Position numbers and translations under genes: made by a program. A DNA stretch of 64,000 nt from Haloferax mediterranei ATCC 33500 (lineage in GTDB: Archaea > Halobacteriota > Halobacteria > Halobacteriales > Haloferacaceae): positions 2,418,001 to 2,482,000 of the forward strand of contig NC_017941.2 in the NCBI RefSeq assembly GCF_000306765.2. Direction: 5' to 3'. Under the pieces are notes generated by a model. It saw only the letters and a list, made by a program, of their open reading frames with translations, had not been told where the DNA came from and did no database searches. Each line of letters begins with the position of its first letter. The stretch's first letter is position 1. Positions 51,525 through 60,256 of this stretch are shown piece by piece.

Positions 51525-51536
51525 CGAACATATTCG
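51525..51536 (-). promoter_or_regulatory. NarO-type box CGAACATATTCG (second DUF2249 promoter)
   Basis: CGAA-N4-TTCG, centre 46.5 bases before the ATG at 51484. Confidence 0.75.
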
Positions 51537-51589
51537 GCGACAACCTCCGCAACGTGGTCGACGAGTGCAGAACTACGGAGGCCGACGAA

Positions 51590-52909
51590 TCAGGGCCAGA
51601 GCCCGCGCGCGTCGTGTGCTGCCGCAATCCGCGACAGTGCAACGATGTACGCCGCATCGCGCCACGGGACGTCGCGCGACTCGTATTCGTCGCGGACGAC
51701 CGACCACGCGTTCAGCATCTCCGTTTCGAGTTCGTCGTGGACGCGTTCGAGGGACCACGTCCGCCGGTTGATGTCCTGCAACCACTCGAAGTAGCTCACG
51801 GTGACGCCGCCAGCGTTGGCGAGAATATCCGGGATGACCGGAACCCCACGCTCGGCGAAGTTGGCGTCGGCCGCACTCGTCGTCGGCCCGTTAGCACCCT
51901 CGACGATGAGGTTCGCCTGTACGTCGTCGGCGTTCTCGGCGGTCAAGACGTTGCCGACCGCCGCCGGGATGAGCACGTCGACGTCGAGTTCGAGGAGTTC
52001 CTCGTTCGAAAACGTCTCCGGCGCGTCGTGCGTCATCACGGCTTCGGGTTCTTCTTCGTGAGTCGGAATTGCGTGCGTGTCCAGTCCGTCGGGGTCGTAG
52101 ATTGCGCCGTTCACGTCGGAGACGGCGACGACATTCGCGCCGTAATCATCGAGCAGACGTGCAGCGGGGGCACCGACGGAACCGAAGCCCTGCACGGCGA
52201 CCGTGGTGTCTTCGATATCCCAACTGAGGTAGTCGATGGCTTCGCGGGCGATGATGGCAACCGAGCGACCGGGTGCGGTATCACGGCCTTCGCTCCCACC
52301 GACAATCGGCGGTTTGCCCGTCACGACGCCGGGGACCGTCTCGCCTTCCTGCATCGAATAGGCGTCCATCACCCACGCCATCGTCTGCGGGTCGGTCCCC
52401 ATATCCGGTGCCGGGATATCCTTCATCGGCCCGATGATGGTTCGAATCTCTTGTGTGAACCGTCGAGTGAGCCGTTCTTTCTCGTCGAGGGTCAGGTCCT
52501 TCGGGTTGACCGCGATACCGCCTTTCGCGCCGCCGAAGGGGAGGTCCATCACGGCGCACTTCCACGTCATCCACATCGAAAGCCCGACGCACTCATCGCG
52601 GGTCACACCCGGGTGATAGCGGAGGCCACCTTTGTAGGGACCGCGGACGCTGTCGTGCTGGGCTCGGTAGCCGGTGTAGACCGAAACAGACCCGTCGTCG
52701 CGCTCGATTGGGACGGTCACCTCGTGGACTGCTTCCGGGTGTTTGAGACGCTCGACCACGTTTGGGTCGATATCGAGGTGGTCGGCGGCGCGGTAGAGCT
52801 GTCGCCGTGCCGTTTCGAGCGCCGACTCCGACGCTGGCTTCGGCTCCGAGGACTGAGACGCTGCCTCCGCGGTGTTAGGGGACGACCCTTCAGGTTCAGA
52901 TGTCTGCAT
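51590..52909 (-). CDS. Glutamate dehydrogenase (Glu/Leu/Phe/Val family)
   Basis: 439 residues. Substrate-binding and catalytic stretches are [33 protein letters not shown] (catalytic Lys) and [19 protein letters not shown]. The Rossmann loop is [17 protein letters not shown], and the C-terminus is [17 protein letters not shown]. It interconverts 2-oxoglutarate plus ammonium and glutamate in the cytoplasm; cofactor (NAD or NADP) cannot be read with certainty. The first 30 residues are a Ser/Glu/Pro-rich extension. Its ATG overlaps the stop of a zinc-ribbon gene (TAATG). No NarO-type box precedes it, so it marks the end of the denitrification island. Confidence 0.95.
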   Translation of the reverse strand: MQTSEPEGSSPNTAEAASQSSEPKPASESALETARRQLYRAADHLDIDPNVVERLKHPEAVHEVTVPIERDDGSVSVYTGYRAQHDSVRGPYKGGLRYHPGVTRDECVGLSMWMTWKCAVMDLPFGGAKGGIAVNPKDLTLDEKERLTRRFTQEIRTIIGPMKDIPAPDMGTDPQTMAWVMDAYSMQEGETVPGVVTGKPPIVGGSEGRDTAPGRSVAIIAREAIDYLSWDIEDTTVAVQGFGSVGAPAARLLDDYGANVVAVSDVNGAIYDPDGLDTHAIPTHEEEPEAVMTHDAPETFSNEELLELDVDVLIPAAVGNVLTAENADDVQANLIVEGANGPTTSAADANFAERGVPVIPDILANAGGVTVSYFEWLQDINRRTWSLERVHDELETEMLNAWSVVRDEYESRDVPWRDAAYIVALSRIAAAHDARGLWP

Positions 52910-53052
52910 TACTCGAGTGGCGTTCCTCGGTTCCGGAGTCGACCGCTACAGTCGGGGCAGGTTCCGGGGTTCGATTCTGCGACGATAATCGTCCCGCACT
53001 GGAAGCACTCGTACGGCCGTTCGCTATCGGGGTTCGCTGGAACATCTCTCAT
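52909..53052 (-). CDS. Rubrerythrin-like zinc-ribbon microprotein
   Basis: 47 residues from ATG 53052 ([19 protein letters not shown]). Two C-x2-C knuckles, CFQC and CPDC, form a rubredoxin-type zinc or iron ribbon. It is directly coupled to glutamate dehydrogenase by overlapping stop and start codons. Haloarchaea encode many such small zinc-finger proteins, often regulators of metabolism or biofilm formation; the specific partner is unknown, but the coupling suggests glutamate dehydrogenase. Confidence 0.8.
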   Translation of the reverse strand: MRDVPANPDSERPYECFQCGTIIVAESNPGTCPDCSGRLRNRGTPLE

Positions 53053-53177
53053 AGATATCTGAGCGCGCCGAACTCGTGCCGACCGCGCTCTGCAAACAGA
53101 TATCAATTGTATAAGGGAGTATTTACACGTTGAATAACGAAGTAGTTGCAGAAGTTCTACCTAGTTATTCAACTCTT

Positions 53178-56048
53178 TTATAAAGAGTCAGTGGATGCCG
53201 GGATACTGGCGTCTTCGAACAGCGTCGAGAACAGCTTTCGTTGCACTGTGCGTACATGTTGATAGAACGCTGGCGGCGAGATGTCGAGCATGTCGGCGAC
53301 GTCCTCGCCGGTGTTCTCTCGCGGGGATTCGAAGAAGCCGCTGTAGTACGCTGTCTGGAGCACTTCGAGTTGGCGCTCGGTCAATCGTTCGAAGAACTTC
53401 GGCCCGGCCGTCTGCGCCTTCGACTGGTCAAACGTTCGCTTCGAACGGAGTTCGGCGACCGCGAATGCTCGTTTGACTAAGTCGGTGACGTGGTGTAAGT
53501 CGACGCTCTCGGGAACGTCAATGACGACTGTCGTGCGCGTTGTGTCGGCGGTTGCGCTCCGGAGCACCGCGCCGTGGTCTGCGAGTTCGAGCGCCAAGAA
53601 CGGCTGCGAGAGGCGGAGTCTCAGTACCCCACCGGTGCCGTCGGCGGAGATTCGCTGGACATCGTCAACAGCGAGAATGTCTGCGGCTGCCCGTTCGACC
53701 GCCTTGACGGACGTGCCGTCAACGGTGACGAACACGAATGTCCCGTCCGCAGTCTGTTGGACACCCCCCTGATACGAGACCGAACAGTCAGCCTGTGCCG
53801 CGAGTCTGGAGAGAACGAACGTCGAGTCGTCGATTCCGAACTCCAGGCGGGTCAAAGACGTTGTGAGGAGTGCGTTTTTCCGTTCGAGTGCACTCGTGGC
53901 TGAGGCGATCGTCTCACCGAGTTCGCCCAAGACCGCCTGGGCGGTTTCGTCGAACGCGTGCTGGCTGTCTGCGTAGACTGTCAGCACGCCGTAGGAGAAT
54001 TCGTTGTACACGAGCGGGATGCTTAGTACCGACAGGAAGTCACGCGAGAGCGCGTGCTTTCGCCACTCTTCCTGTCTGAGTTTGCTGGCGACGTTGGTGA
54101 CCATCACCATCTGCTGTGTTGCCGCCGTTCGGACCGATGGCTCGCTGCCGGACTGCGCTTGCTGAATCATCACACTATCTAGATAGCCCTGTTCGGCACC
54201 GGACCACGCGCGGGGTTCGAGCGTACCAGTCGCCGAATCGGCAGTGCCAATCCACGCGAAGTCGAACCTGTCGTCGGCGGTCAGGAGTTCGCAGACCGTG
54301 TGTTCGATTTCTTCGCGCGTCTCCGCCTGCACCAGTGCCTGGTCGATTTCGCGAATGGTCTCGTTGATTCGGTTTAGCGCCGTCAACTGGTCGTTTCGAC
54401 GTTGCAGTTCTCGGTCCTGCTCGCGCAGCGTGCTCTCACGAGCGACCCTGTCGAGTGCCGCCTCGGCGGTAGCGGCCAACAGGTCGACGAGTTCGCGGGC
54501 GACGTCGTCGAAGACCGCTACATCGGGCGACCCGACGACGAACACGCCGTGTTCGCCGAGCGGAACGTACGCCGCGCTTCGGAGGTCAGTCGCTCTATTT
54601 TCGAGTTTCTGGGCGTCGTGTACGTCATCGAAAAACAACGCCTCGTCTTCGACGAAACTGTGACTGGGAAGTGTTTCAGTGTCCGCGTGGACGACCGAGA
54701 GCGGTCCGTTCACTCGCTCTATCTCGGGCGAACTGGCCACTGGCCGGAGGTCGTTCGCCTTCGCATCGAACAGGTAGACGGCGCTCGCGTCCACGTCGAG
54801 TACCCCGGCGGTGTCGTCGACGACGTGCTGGGCGATTTCGTGTTTCGTCTCCGCATAGAGGAAATCGCGCGCCGTCTCCTGAAGAGTCGCCAGCGCTTCT
54901 TCGCGTTGCTTTCGTTTGGTGATGTCACGACAGCTATACAGGAGCGTCCCGTCCTGAATCGAGACTTCACGGACGTTCACCAACAGCGTGTGTTCCCGGC
55001 CGAGTTTGTCAGTCGCGGTGCATTCGATGTTCTTGAGCACGCCCTCGGACGCGAGTTCGTCGCGGTCGAACAGGTCTTCGCCGAGTAGTTCGTCGATACC
55101 GCCCAACTCGCGAATTTCGTCGGCTGAGTAGCCGAAGATAAAGTGAACGTTCGGGCAGACGTAGGTGTACTCACCTGCCTCGTCGGTCATGAGGACGGTG
55201 TCGGTCATGTTGTTGAGCGTGACGCGGTGGAGTTCTTCGGACTGTCGAAGGTCCCGTTCGAGGTCGACTCGGTCGGTGATATCGACTCCCTCGACAACGA
55301 CCGAAACGAGTTCACCGCGCTCGGAGTGAACCGGCCGTGCGGAGAGTTCGATGACCTGCACCGAATCCGCGTCGGGGCGGGTGACGACCGCGTTCCCGAA
55401 CGTGCCGTTTAGCGCGGGGTCGATGATTTGTTTCACGTCTTCCCGCGTACCAGCGGAGTCGGTCCACCACGGGAGTTCCCAGAACGGCCGCCCGACGACT
55501 TCCTCAACGCCACGGTCGACCATCTCCTGTGCGGTCCGGTTCACGCGAGCGAGGTTGCCGTCGGCGTCGAGCACCCACGTCGCGGTTCGCGAGTCGTGAA
55601 AGATGGCATCAAACTGTCGTGCTCGCTCGCGGCGGGTCCCAGTTCGCCGGGTATCACGAAGACAGCGTTCGGCCCGCGAGAGAACGTGCTCCGGATCGAC
55701 CGTATCCGACGACGAGAGTGCGATATAGTCGTCGACCCCGGCGGCAATCGCGTCACTGGCGAGTGATTCACTTCCCCCGGCAGTACACAACACGACGGGA
55801 AGCGTGGGAGCGTACTCACGAACCCGCGCGAGCAGTTCGAGCCCCGTCGATTCATCCAGTTCGTACTCCGTGATAACGCAGTCGATGGCCTGCGACCGGA
55901 CTGCTTCGAGCGCATCCTCGGCGGTCGGTTCCATCCGTACGGTCGCCTCGGTACTCGTTTGCAGGGCCACTGCAACCGGAGCGACCCAACTGGTCTTCCC
56001 AACGAGAACGACGCTCGCTGTGTTCAAGGTACCGGCGGATGCGTCCAT
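53178..56048 (-). CDS. Multidomain sensor-regulator: pseudo-receiver, PAS, GAF and Bat/HTH_10 output
   Basis: 956 residues. Residues 1-130 form a receiver-like domain in which the phospho-acceptor Asp appears to be Glu (DCVITEYELDESTGLEL). Two PAS domains follow (about 140-265 and 270-385, with VEGVDITDR and YSCRDITKRKQREE joints). Then come two GAF domains (about 390-545 and 575-725), a bacterio-opsin-activator domain (about 730-880) and the HTH_10 (LTERQLEVLQTAYYSGFFESPRENTGEDVADMLDISPPAFYQHV, about 895-945). No histidine kinase is present: it senses and binds DNA in one chain, like Bat. Signals may be redox, light or NO; targets unknown, but the neighbours are the denitrification genes and the acidic protein gene. 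Confidence 0.9.
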   Translation of the reverse strand: MDASAGTLNTASVVLVGKTSWVAPVAVALQTSTEATVRMEPTAEDALEAVRSQAIDCVITEYELDESTGLELLARVREYAPTLPVVLCTAGGSESLASDAIAAGVDDYIALSSSDTVDPEHVLSRAERCLRDTRRTGTRRERARQFDAIFHDSRTATWVLDADGNLARVNRTAQEMVDRGVEEVVGRPFWELPWWTDSAGTREDVKQIIDPALNGTFGNAVVTRPDADSVQVIELSARPVHSERGELVSVVVEGVDITDRVDLERDLRQSEELHRVTLNNMTDTVLMTDEAGEYTYVCPNVHFIFGYSADEIRELGGIDELLGEDLFDRDELASEGVLKNIECTATDKLGREHTLLVNVREVSIQDGTLLYSCRDITKRKQREEALATLQETARDFLYAETKHEIAQHVVDDTAGVLDVDASAVYLFDAKANDLRPVASSPEIERVNGPLSVVHADTETLPSHSFVEDEALFFDDVHDAQKLENRATDLRSAAYVPLGEHGVFVVGSPDVAVFDDVARELVDLLAATAEAALDRVARESTLREQDRELQRRNDQLTALNRINETIREIDQALVQAETREEIEHTVCELLTADDRFDFAWIGTADSATGTLEPRAWSGAEQGYLDSVMIQQAQSGSEPSVRTAATQQMVMVTNVASKLRQEEWRKHALSRDFLSVLSIPLVYNEFSYGVLTVYADSQHAFDETAQAVLGELGETIASATSALERKNALLTTSLTRLEFGIDDSTFVLSRLAAQADCSVSYQGGVQQTADGTFVFVTVDGTSVKAVERAAADILAVDDVQRISADGTGGVLRLRLSQPFLALELADHGAVLRSATADTTRTTVVIDVPESVDLHHVTDLVKRAFAVAELRSKRTFDQSKAQTAGPKFFERLTERQLEVLQTAYYSGFFESPRENTGEDVADMLDISPPAFYQHVRTVQRKLFSTLFEDASIPASTDSL

Positions 56049-56190
56049 TGCGGTGGGGTAACAGAGCGGTGAGGTTCAAGATGTCGACACCACACAGAGA
56101 GTCTTTTCCGGAAAGGTTGCAAGCCAATCTCAGCGGTGGTCACGCTCACCACGCAAAACTAGCCGGTGCGTTACTGACCAGTAACCATAT

Positions 56191-56408
56191 GGGTACCTTC
56201 GTCACCCATTAGTTATCGAGAGTATAGCTGGTTACCAACCTTCCTCTTCATCACCTAGTGGTTAGCGAGAATATATCGATTGATAATACGTACTAGTATA
56301 TGCTGTTCACAGTGTCTGTAAGCCACGAATCAATGAATTGAGCAATTGTCAATTGCAGCATGATTTGATTCTGAAGCTATCGGCTTCCCGTGAGCAGAGG
56401 TGAACACA
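56191..56408 (+). promoter_or_regulatory. Conserved upstream region of acidic repeat protein 1
   Basis: About 218 bases closely similar to 60333-60561 before the paralogue. It holds two direct 25-bp repeats (TCACCCATTAGTTATCGAGA.. at 56202-56226 and TCACCTAGTGGTTAGCGAGA.. at 56251-56275; 20 of 25 match, 49 bases apart) and an AT-rich core (ACTAGTATA near 56292). The ribosome-binding site GAGGTGA lies 5 bases before the ATG. The whole 56049-56408 gap holds no gene. Confidence 0.7.
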
Positions 56409-57392
56409 ATGATAACTAAATACCTACTCAAACCTCTCTCCACTCTACTAGTGCTCAGTATGGTGCTGTCGGTGATAGCTGCGCCAGCCGCAGCGAGTCA
56501 CCGGTCCGACTTCGATGTCGAGATTGGAGACAACCGTGTCGAGCTTCAAGGCGACGACTTCGACATCGAATTTAGAGACGACGGTCGGATCGACATCGAA
56601 GGCGAAGATGACGATCTCGATATCGAACTCGACGGTGACCGCGTCGAAATCGATAGCGATGACGTTGACGTTGATATCGACGACAACTCGATCGAGGTCG
56701 AAGGCCGTAGCGGTGGCAGCCTCGGGCTCGACGTCGAGTACGACGGCGAGGACCTCGAGGTCGAAAGTGACGATTTCGACATCGAACGTAGAAACGGCGA
56801 ACACGACATCGAAACCAACGACGAAGACCTCGAGGTCGAGAGCGATGGCGACACCATCGAAATCGAGAGCGACGACTTCGATGTCGAGTTCGACGACGAC
56901 CGTATCGAGATAGAGGGTGACGACTTCGACGTCGAGATCGACGCTGACGGCGACGTCGAGGTCGAAACCGATGAGTTCGACTTCGAGTACGACGGCGACG
57001 AACTCGACCTCGAAAGCGACGACTTCGACGTCGAGTTCGATGACGGTCGCATCGAAGTTGACGGCGACGACAGAGACTTCGAGTTCGACCTCGACTCGAA
57101 CAATGGCTTCGGTGGCCTCGATATCGATGCCGACGATGACGATGTCGACTTCGACGTGGAGCTAGACGACCTCGAAGTCGAACGCGACGGCGACCGCGCC
57201 GAGGTCGACAGCGACGACCTAGAGTTCGACAGCGATGATGGTGAAGTCGACATCGAGGTTCGTTCTGGCGGCGGCGTGGACATCGAAATCCGTGACGGAC
57301 GCGTCGAGTTCGAGAACGACGACTTCGACATCGACCACGACGGCGACGAATTCGAGTTCGAGGGCGGCGACCTCGACCTCGACCAAGACTGA
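56409..57392 (+). CDS. Secreted ultra-acidic beta-repeat protein 1
   Basis: 327 residues from the ATG at 56409 (GTG at 56400 rejected by the ribosome-binding site). A Sec signal (KPLSTLLVLSMVLSVIAAPAAAS) is followed by about 295 residues built almost wholly from short strand-turn units: DDFDIEF-RDDGRIDIEG, DLDIELDGDRVEIDS and so on. Hydrophobic V/I/L/F alternate with D/E, and turns are DDG, DGD or DN. The pattern suggests stacked beta-hairpins or a beta-solenoid with an extremely negative surface, comparable in style to DUF4097-type adhesins. It has no cysteine, no anchor and no catalytic motif. It may bind cations (Ca2+, Fe3+, Mg2+) or act as a matrix protein. Paralogue at 60562. Confidence 0.85.
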   Translation: MITKYLLKPLSTLLVLSMVLSVIAAPAAASHRSDFDVEIGDNRVELQGDDFDIEFRDDGRIDIEGEDDDLDIELDGDRVEIDSDDVDVDIDDNSIEVEGRSGGSLGLDVEYDGEDLEVESDDFDIERRNGEHDIETNDEDLEVESDGDTIEIESDDFDVEFDDDRIEIEGDDFDVEIDADGDVEVETDEFDFEYDGDELDLESDDFDVEFDDGRIEVDGDDRDFEFDLDSNNGFGGLDIDADDDDVDFDVELDDLEVERDGDRAEVDSDDLEFDSDDGEVDIEVRSGGGVDIEIRDGRVEFENDDFDIDHDGDEFEFEGGDLDLDQD

Positions 57393-57551
57393 GCACCGTC
57401 CCAGTGATTTTTGATCGCAGTAGAGACGGAGTAGAGACACTGACAGGAACTATCGTGGCTCCGACTTTGGTCCCGTTTTGGCCTGTAATATGTGAGCAAT
57501 CGAGCCTAAACAGCGCCAGCGGTGTCGGAGCAATTCGCGTGTAGAAACTAA

Positions 57552-57567
57552 TTTAGGCTGCCCTAAA
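57552..57567 (+). promoter_or_regulatory. DtxR-type palindromic operator TTTAGG-CTGC-CCTAAA
   Basis: Arms TTTAGG/CCTAAA with a 4-base spacer, ending 18 bases before the HTH regulator ATG. It resembles DtxR/IdeR/SirR iron boxes. The same arms recur at 58610-58625. Confidence 0.68.
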
Positions 57568-57585
57568 TAATACGCTTTCATTCAG

Positions 57586-58455
57586 ATGCCGATAGTAAAT
57601 TCGGAGCACCGGGTGGGAGGCTGGAACGACGGAGGCCCGTCGCACAGTGCGATTGAATCGGTCGCATTCCTTACTCGCTCGGAACACCGCGTCCACGTTC
57701 TCGAACTGCTTGACCAGGGGCCTTGTACCCGCGATAAACTGAAGGAGCGGATGAACGTTTCACGAGTAACGCTTAGTCGAATCCTCGGTGACTTAACGGA
57801 CCGCGGATGGATTACACGAAACACGTCGGAGAACGTGTACACGCTCACCAACTTCGGGGAACTTGTGTACACGGATTTCAGCCGACTACTCGGGACTGTG
57901 TCGGTCGGAAGCGAATACCCCAACATCGTCGAGCGACTGCCGACGGAGTGGTTCGACTTCGACCTTCGGTGTCTCGCCGACAGTGAACTGGTGGCTGGTG
58001 AGAGCGCGGACCCGCTGTCTGCGGCTCGTGTCGTTGCGAACGCCGTTCAGAATGCATCTTCCTGTGACTCCTTCCTTGGGACGTTTATCACCCTTCCAAT
58101 GTACACCTACGAAGAGGCGGTCCGGGCGGGAAACGAGCCGGAGACGACCGTCGTCTTCGATGCCGATGTTACCGAAACCATGCTCACCGATTCGGACTTA
58201 GTGAACCGGTGGCAGGAGATCGAGGGCGCCACCGAGTCTGTAGTCTACTACTGTGTCGAGAATCGCGTCCCTTGCAGTATTGACCTCATCGACGAGGAGA
58301 CGGTGTTCCTGACCGTCGACCGCGAACAGCAAAGCGGCTTTGACATCATACGGTCTACGCACCCTGAAGTGGTCGAGTGGGCACAGAAAGTACTCGAGGA
58401 GTACCAAGCGATAGCAACCCCGCTCAAGCAGCGTGCGAGTAACAGCGAGACCTAA
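57586..58455 (+). CDS. Winged-helix regulator with FilR1-like C-terminal domain
   Basis: 289 residues. The winged helix at about 22-95 reads SAIESVAFLTRSEHRVHVLELLDQGPCTRDKLKERMNVSRVTLSRILGDLTDRGWI. The C-terminal domain (about 120-285, TFITLPMYTYEEAVRAGNEPETTVVFDADVTETML ... VFLTVDREQQSGFDI) is the FilR1/methanogenesis-regulator type found in many haloarchaeal regulators. The promoter carries a TTTAGG-N4-CCTAAA site at 57552, so the gene itself is probably metal-regulated. The downstream binding protein has the same site, so the two are likely one regulon. Effector unknown. Confidence 0.85.
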   Translation: MPIVNSEHRVGGWNDGGPSHSAIESVAFLTRSEHRVHVLELLDQGPCTRDKLKERMNVSRVTLSRILGDLTDRGWITRNTSENVYTLTNFGELVYTDFSRLLGTVSVGSEYPNIVERLPTEWFDFDLRCLADSELVAGESADPLSAARVVANAVQNASSCDSFLGTFITLPMYTYEEAVRAGNEPETTVVFDADVTETMLTDSDLVNRWQEIEGATESVVYYCVENRVPCSIDLIDEETVFLTVDREQQSGFDIIRSTHPEVVEWAQKVLEEYQAIATPLKQRASNSET

Positions 58456-58546
58456 ACATCCGAATCGAAAACACGACCGGCCAGAGGATACAGTTCTATA
58501 GGAGATTGCAGTGAGGAGATTGTAGGGAAATGACATTGTAGTGATA

Positions 58547-58582
58547 GAAACACACCGTGATACACGTAACACGGTGTGTTTC
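58547..58582. promoter_or_regulatory. Perfect 13-bp inverted repeat with 10-base loop
   Basis: GAAACACACCGTG and its exact complement CACGGTGTGTTTC, separated by ATACACGTAA. It lies between the regulator and the binding-protein gene, 48 bases before the latter's ATG. No T-run follows on the plus strand, so an operator is more likely than a terminator. Confidence 0.6.
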
Positions 58583-58609
58583 AACGTAAGCCAGGAATCA
58601 CTAATACGT

Positions 58610-58625
58610 TTTAGGACAGCCTAAA
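58610..58625 (+). promoter_or_regulatory. DtxR-type palindromic operator TTTAGG-ACAG-CCTAAA
   Basis: The same arms as at 57552, ending 4 bases before the ATG at 58630. The site must overlap the transcription start and would block transcription when bound. Confidence 0.68.
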
Positions 58626-58629
58626 CCAC

Positions 58630-59826
58630 ATGCCGAATAGGCGTCAACTACTCTCTCGTAGCGCAGGTCTGATTGCCGTTGGTCTCGCTGGCTGTCTGGG
58701 AAGTAACTCCAACTCGGAGACGACAACAAGCACGAACGAGTCTACGGAGACGGAGACACCGACGAATACGACCGCTTCTGAGACGGAAGAAGGTATCGAA
58801 CCGTACACCGTGACGGTCGAGCCGAACCCGTCGTACACCTTCGAAGAGGTCCCCGAAACGTACGCAACTATCCCCAGCGTCTGGATGGATATCGGGATGG
58901 CACTCGGGATACAGCCCTCGGCGACGGCGAGTCTCAAGCGCGCACCGTTGAAATTCTACGAGCTGCTCCCTGGAGTCTCCTTCGACGAGAGCGAGATTAC
59001 AAAGCTCGCAGAGGGTTCCGAATCGGGGTTCGACAAGGAGAACTTCTACGCGGCGGACTGCGATGTCCACCTCATCGACCGTCGGATGCTGAAGTTCTAT
59101 GCCAACTGGGACGAGTCCGACCTCGACGAGATTTCCACCAGTGTCGGTCCGTTCCTCGGCTCGTCGATTCGGTTCGCCTCCACATCGGTGACCGAAAACG
59201 AGCCGTACTACGACCTATACGGTGCATTCGAGAAGGGGGCAAAAATCTTCCAGCGACAGGACCGCTTCGAGGCGTGGCAGTCGCTTCACGACGACTTCAT
59301 GTCTGAGATTACATCGGAGCTTCCGCCCGAAGACGAACGGCCGACTGTCGCTGCAATCTGGCGCGGCGTCAACCCCGATTCCGGGAAGTTCCGCATCGCA
59401 CCGCTCCATCCACTCCAGAACAACACGCTCACCTACCGTCGCCTCGGGATGCGAGACGCGTTTGCGGGGCGCGTTCCGGACGGTCCCATCGGCTACGAAG
59501 AACTGCTCGACGTCGACCCGGACTACATCGGCGCAGTCGGTGGTCTCACTTCGTTGACGCACGAGGAATTCGTGAACACCATCGTCGAACCGTTCGAGAA
59601 CAACCAGAACGCGAAGAACCTGACCGCCGTTCAAGAGAAAAATCTCGTCCGAACCGCCGGGCAGTTCATGGGTCCTATCGTCGACCTCTTCGCAACCGAG
59701 GCGCTCGCCAAGATGGTCTACCCCGACACGTTCGGCGAATGGCCGGGGTCCGCAGCGGAAATCCCCGAGTCAGAACGGCTCTTCGACCGCCAACGAGTCT
59801 CGGACATCATCAACGGAAACAACTAG
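58630..59826 (+). CDS. FecB-type iron(III)/siderophore-binding lipoprotein (orphan)
   Basis: 398 residues. It has a lipoprotein signal with LAGC near 21 (NRRQLLSRSAGLIAVGLAGC), a Ser/Thr/Glu linker (about 25-60), then a class III binding-protein fold of the FecB/FhuD type: YTFEEVPETYATIPSVWMDIGMALGI, DCDVHLIDRRMLKF, and a long central helix region with PPEDERPTVAAIWRG. No permease or ATPase gene is next to it. The TTTAGG-N4-CCTAAA box suggests iron control. The substrate could be an iron chelate, heme or cobalamin; iron is favoured by the operator. Confidence 0.85.
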   Translation: MPNRRQLLSRSAGLIAVGLAGCLGSNSNSETTTSTNESTETETPTNTTASETEEGIEPYTVTVEPNPSYTFEEVPETYATIPSVWMDIGMALGIQPSATASLKRAPLKFYELLPGVSFDESEITKLAEGSESGFDKENFYAADCDVHLIDRRMLKFYANWDESDLDEISTSVGPFLGSSIRFASTSVTENEPYYDLYGAFEKGAKIFQRQDRFEAWQSLHDDFMSEITSELPPEDERPTVAAIWRGVNPDSGKFRIAPLHPLQNNTLTYRRLGMRDAFAGRVPDGPIGYEELLDVDPDYIGAVGGLTSLTHEEFVNTIVEPFENNQNAKNLTAVQEKNLVRTAGQFMGPIVDLFATEALAKMVYPDTFGEWPGSAAEIPESERLFDRQRVSDIINGNN

Positions 59827-59949
59827 GCCGTCAGGAATACTCGACCCCCGCACTAATTGTATATTTTCATACAATAATGCCATAGTAGGACAAACGACTA
59901 TATCGAGATGTACGACAGTCTTAATGTACATAGTAACGGTATATCGAAT

Positions 59950-60165
59950 ATGAAAGGTGCAACTGTTGACAATATAGAAACATTACTAGAGGGGGTCCTT
60001 GCGGAGGCGGACGATTCGGAGATTCACTTTAAAATTAGGACGGCGCTTCAGTTCCTGTCGGCCCTCAGAGTCCAGCACCAAGACGAACTCGAAATCATCG
60101 AGGACAGCGGTGAAATCGACTCGGACGTGTTCGAGAATCTCCGCAAGATGGGATACATTGAGTAG
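59950..60165 (+). CDS. Small acidic helical protein, unknown function
   Basis: 71 residues from ATG 59950 (MKGATVDNIETLLEGVLAEADDSEIHFKIRTALQFLSALRVQHQDELEI); an ATG at 59908 would add 14 residues. The protein looks like a short helical bundle with DSEIHFKIRTALQFL as its core. Similar small acidic proteins are common in haloarchaea. It lies between the binding protein and the tandem repeats and upstream region of the second acidic gene. No function assigned. Confidence 0.68.
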   Translation: MKGATVDNIETLLEGVLAEADDSEIHFKIRTALQFLSALRVQHQDELEIIEDSGEIDSDVFENLRKMGYIE

Positions 60166-60256
60166 CGGTATTGACGTTGGCCTTCTGACATCAAGACCAG
60201 CTTATTATTCAAACGACGATGGACGTAACCAATTACGAATACGCGTCCGCGAGGAC

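Noticed and set aside
57100..57392. Minus-strand Ser/Arg-rich frames opposite the acidic repeat genes (also at 60651-61600)
   Set aside because: They are the antisense reading of GAC/GAA/GTC repeats; only the plus-strand frames have signal peptides and ribosome-binding sites.
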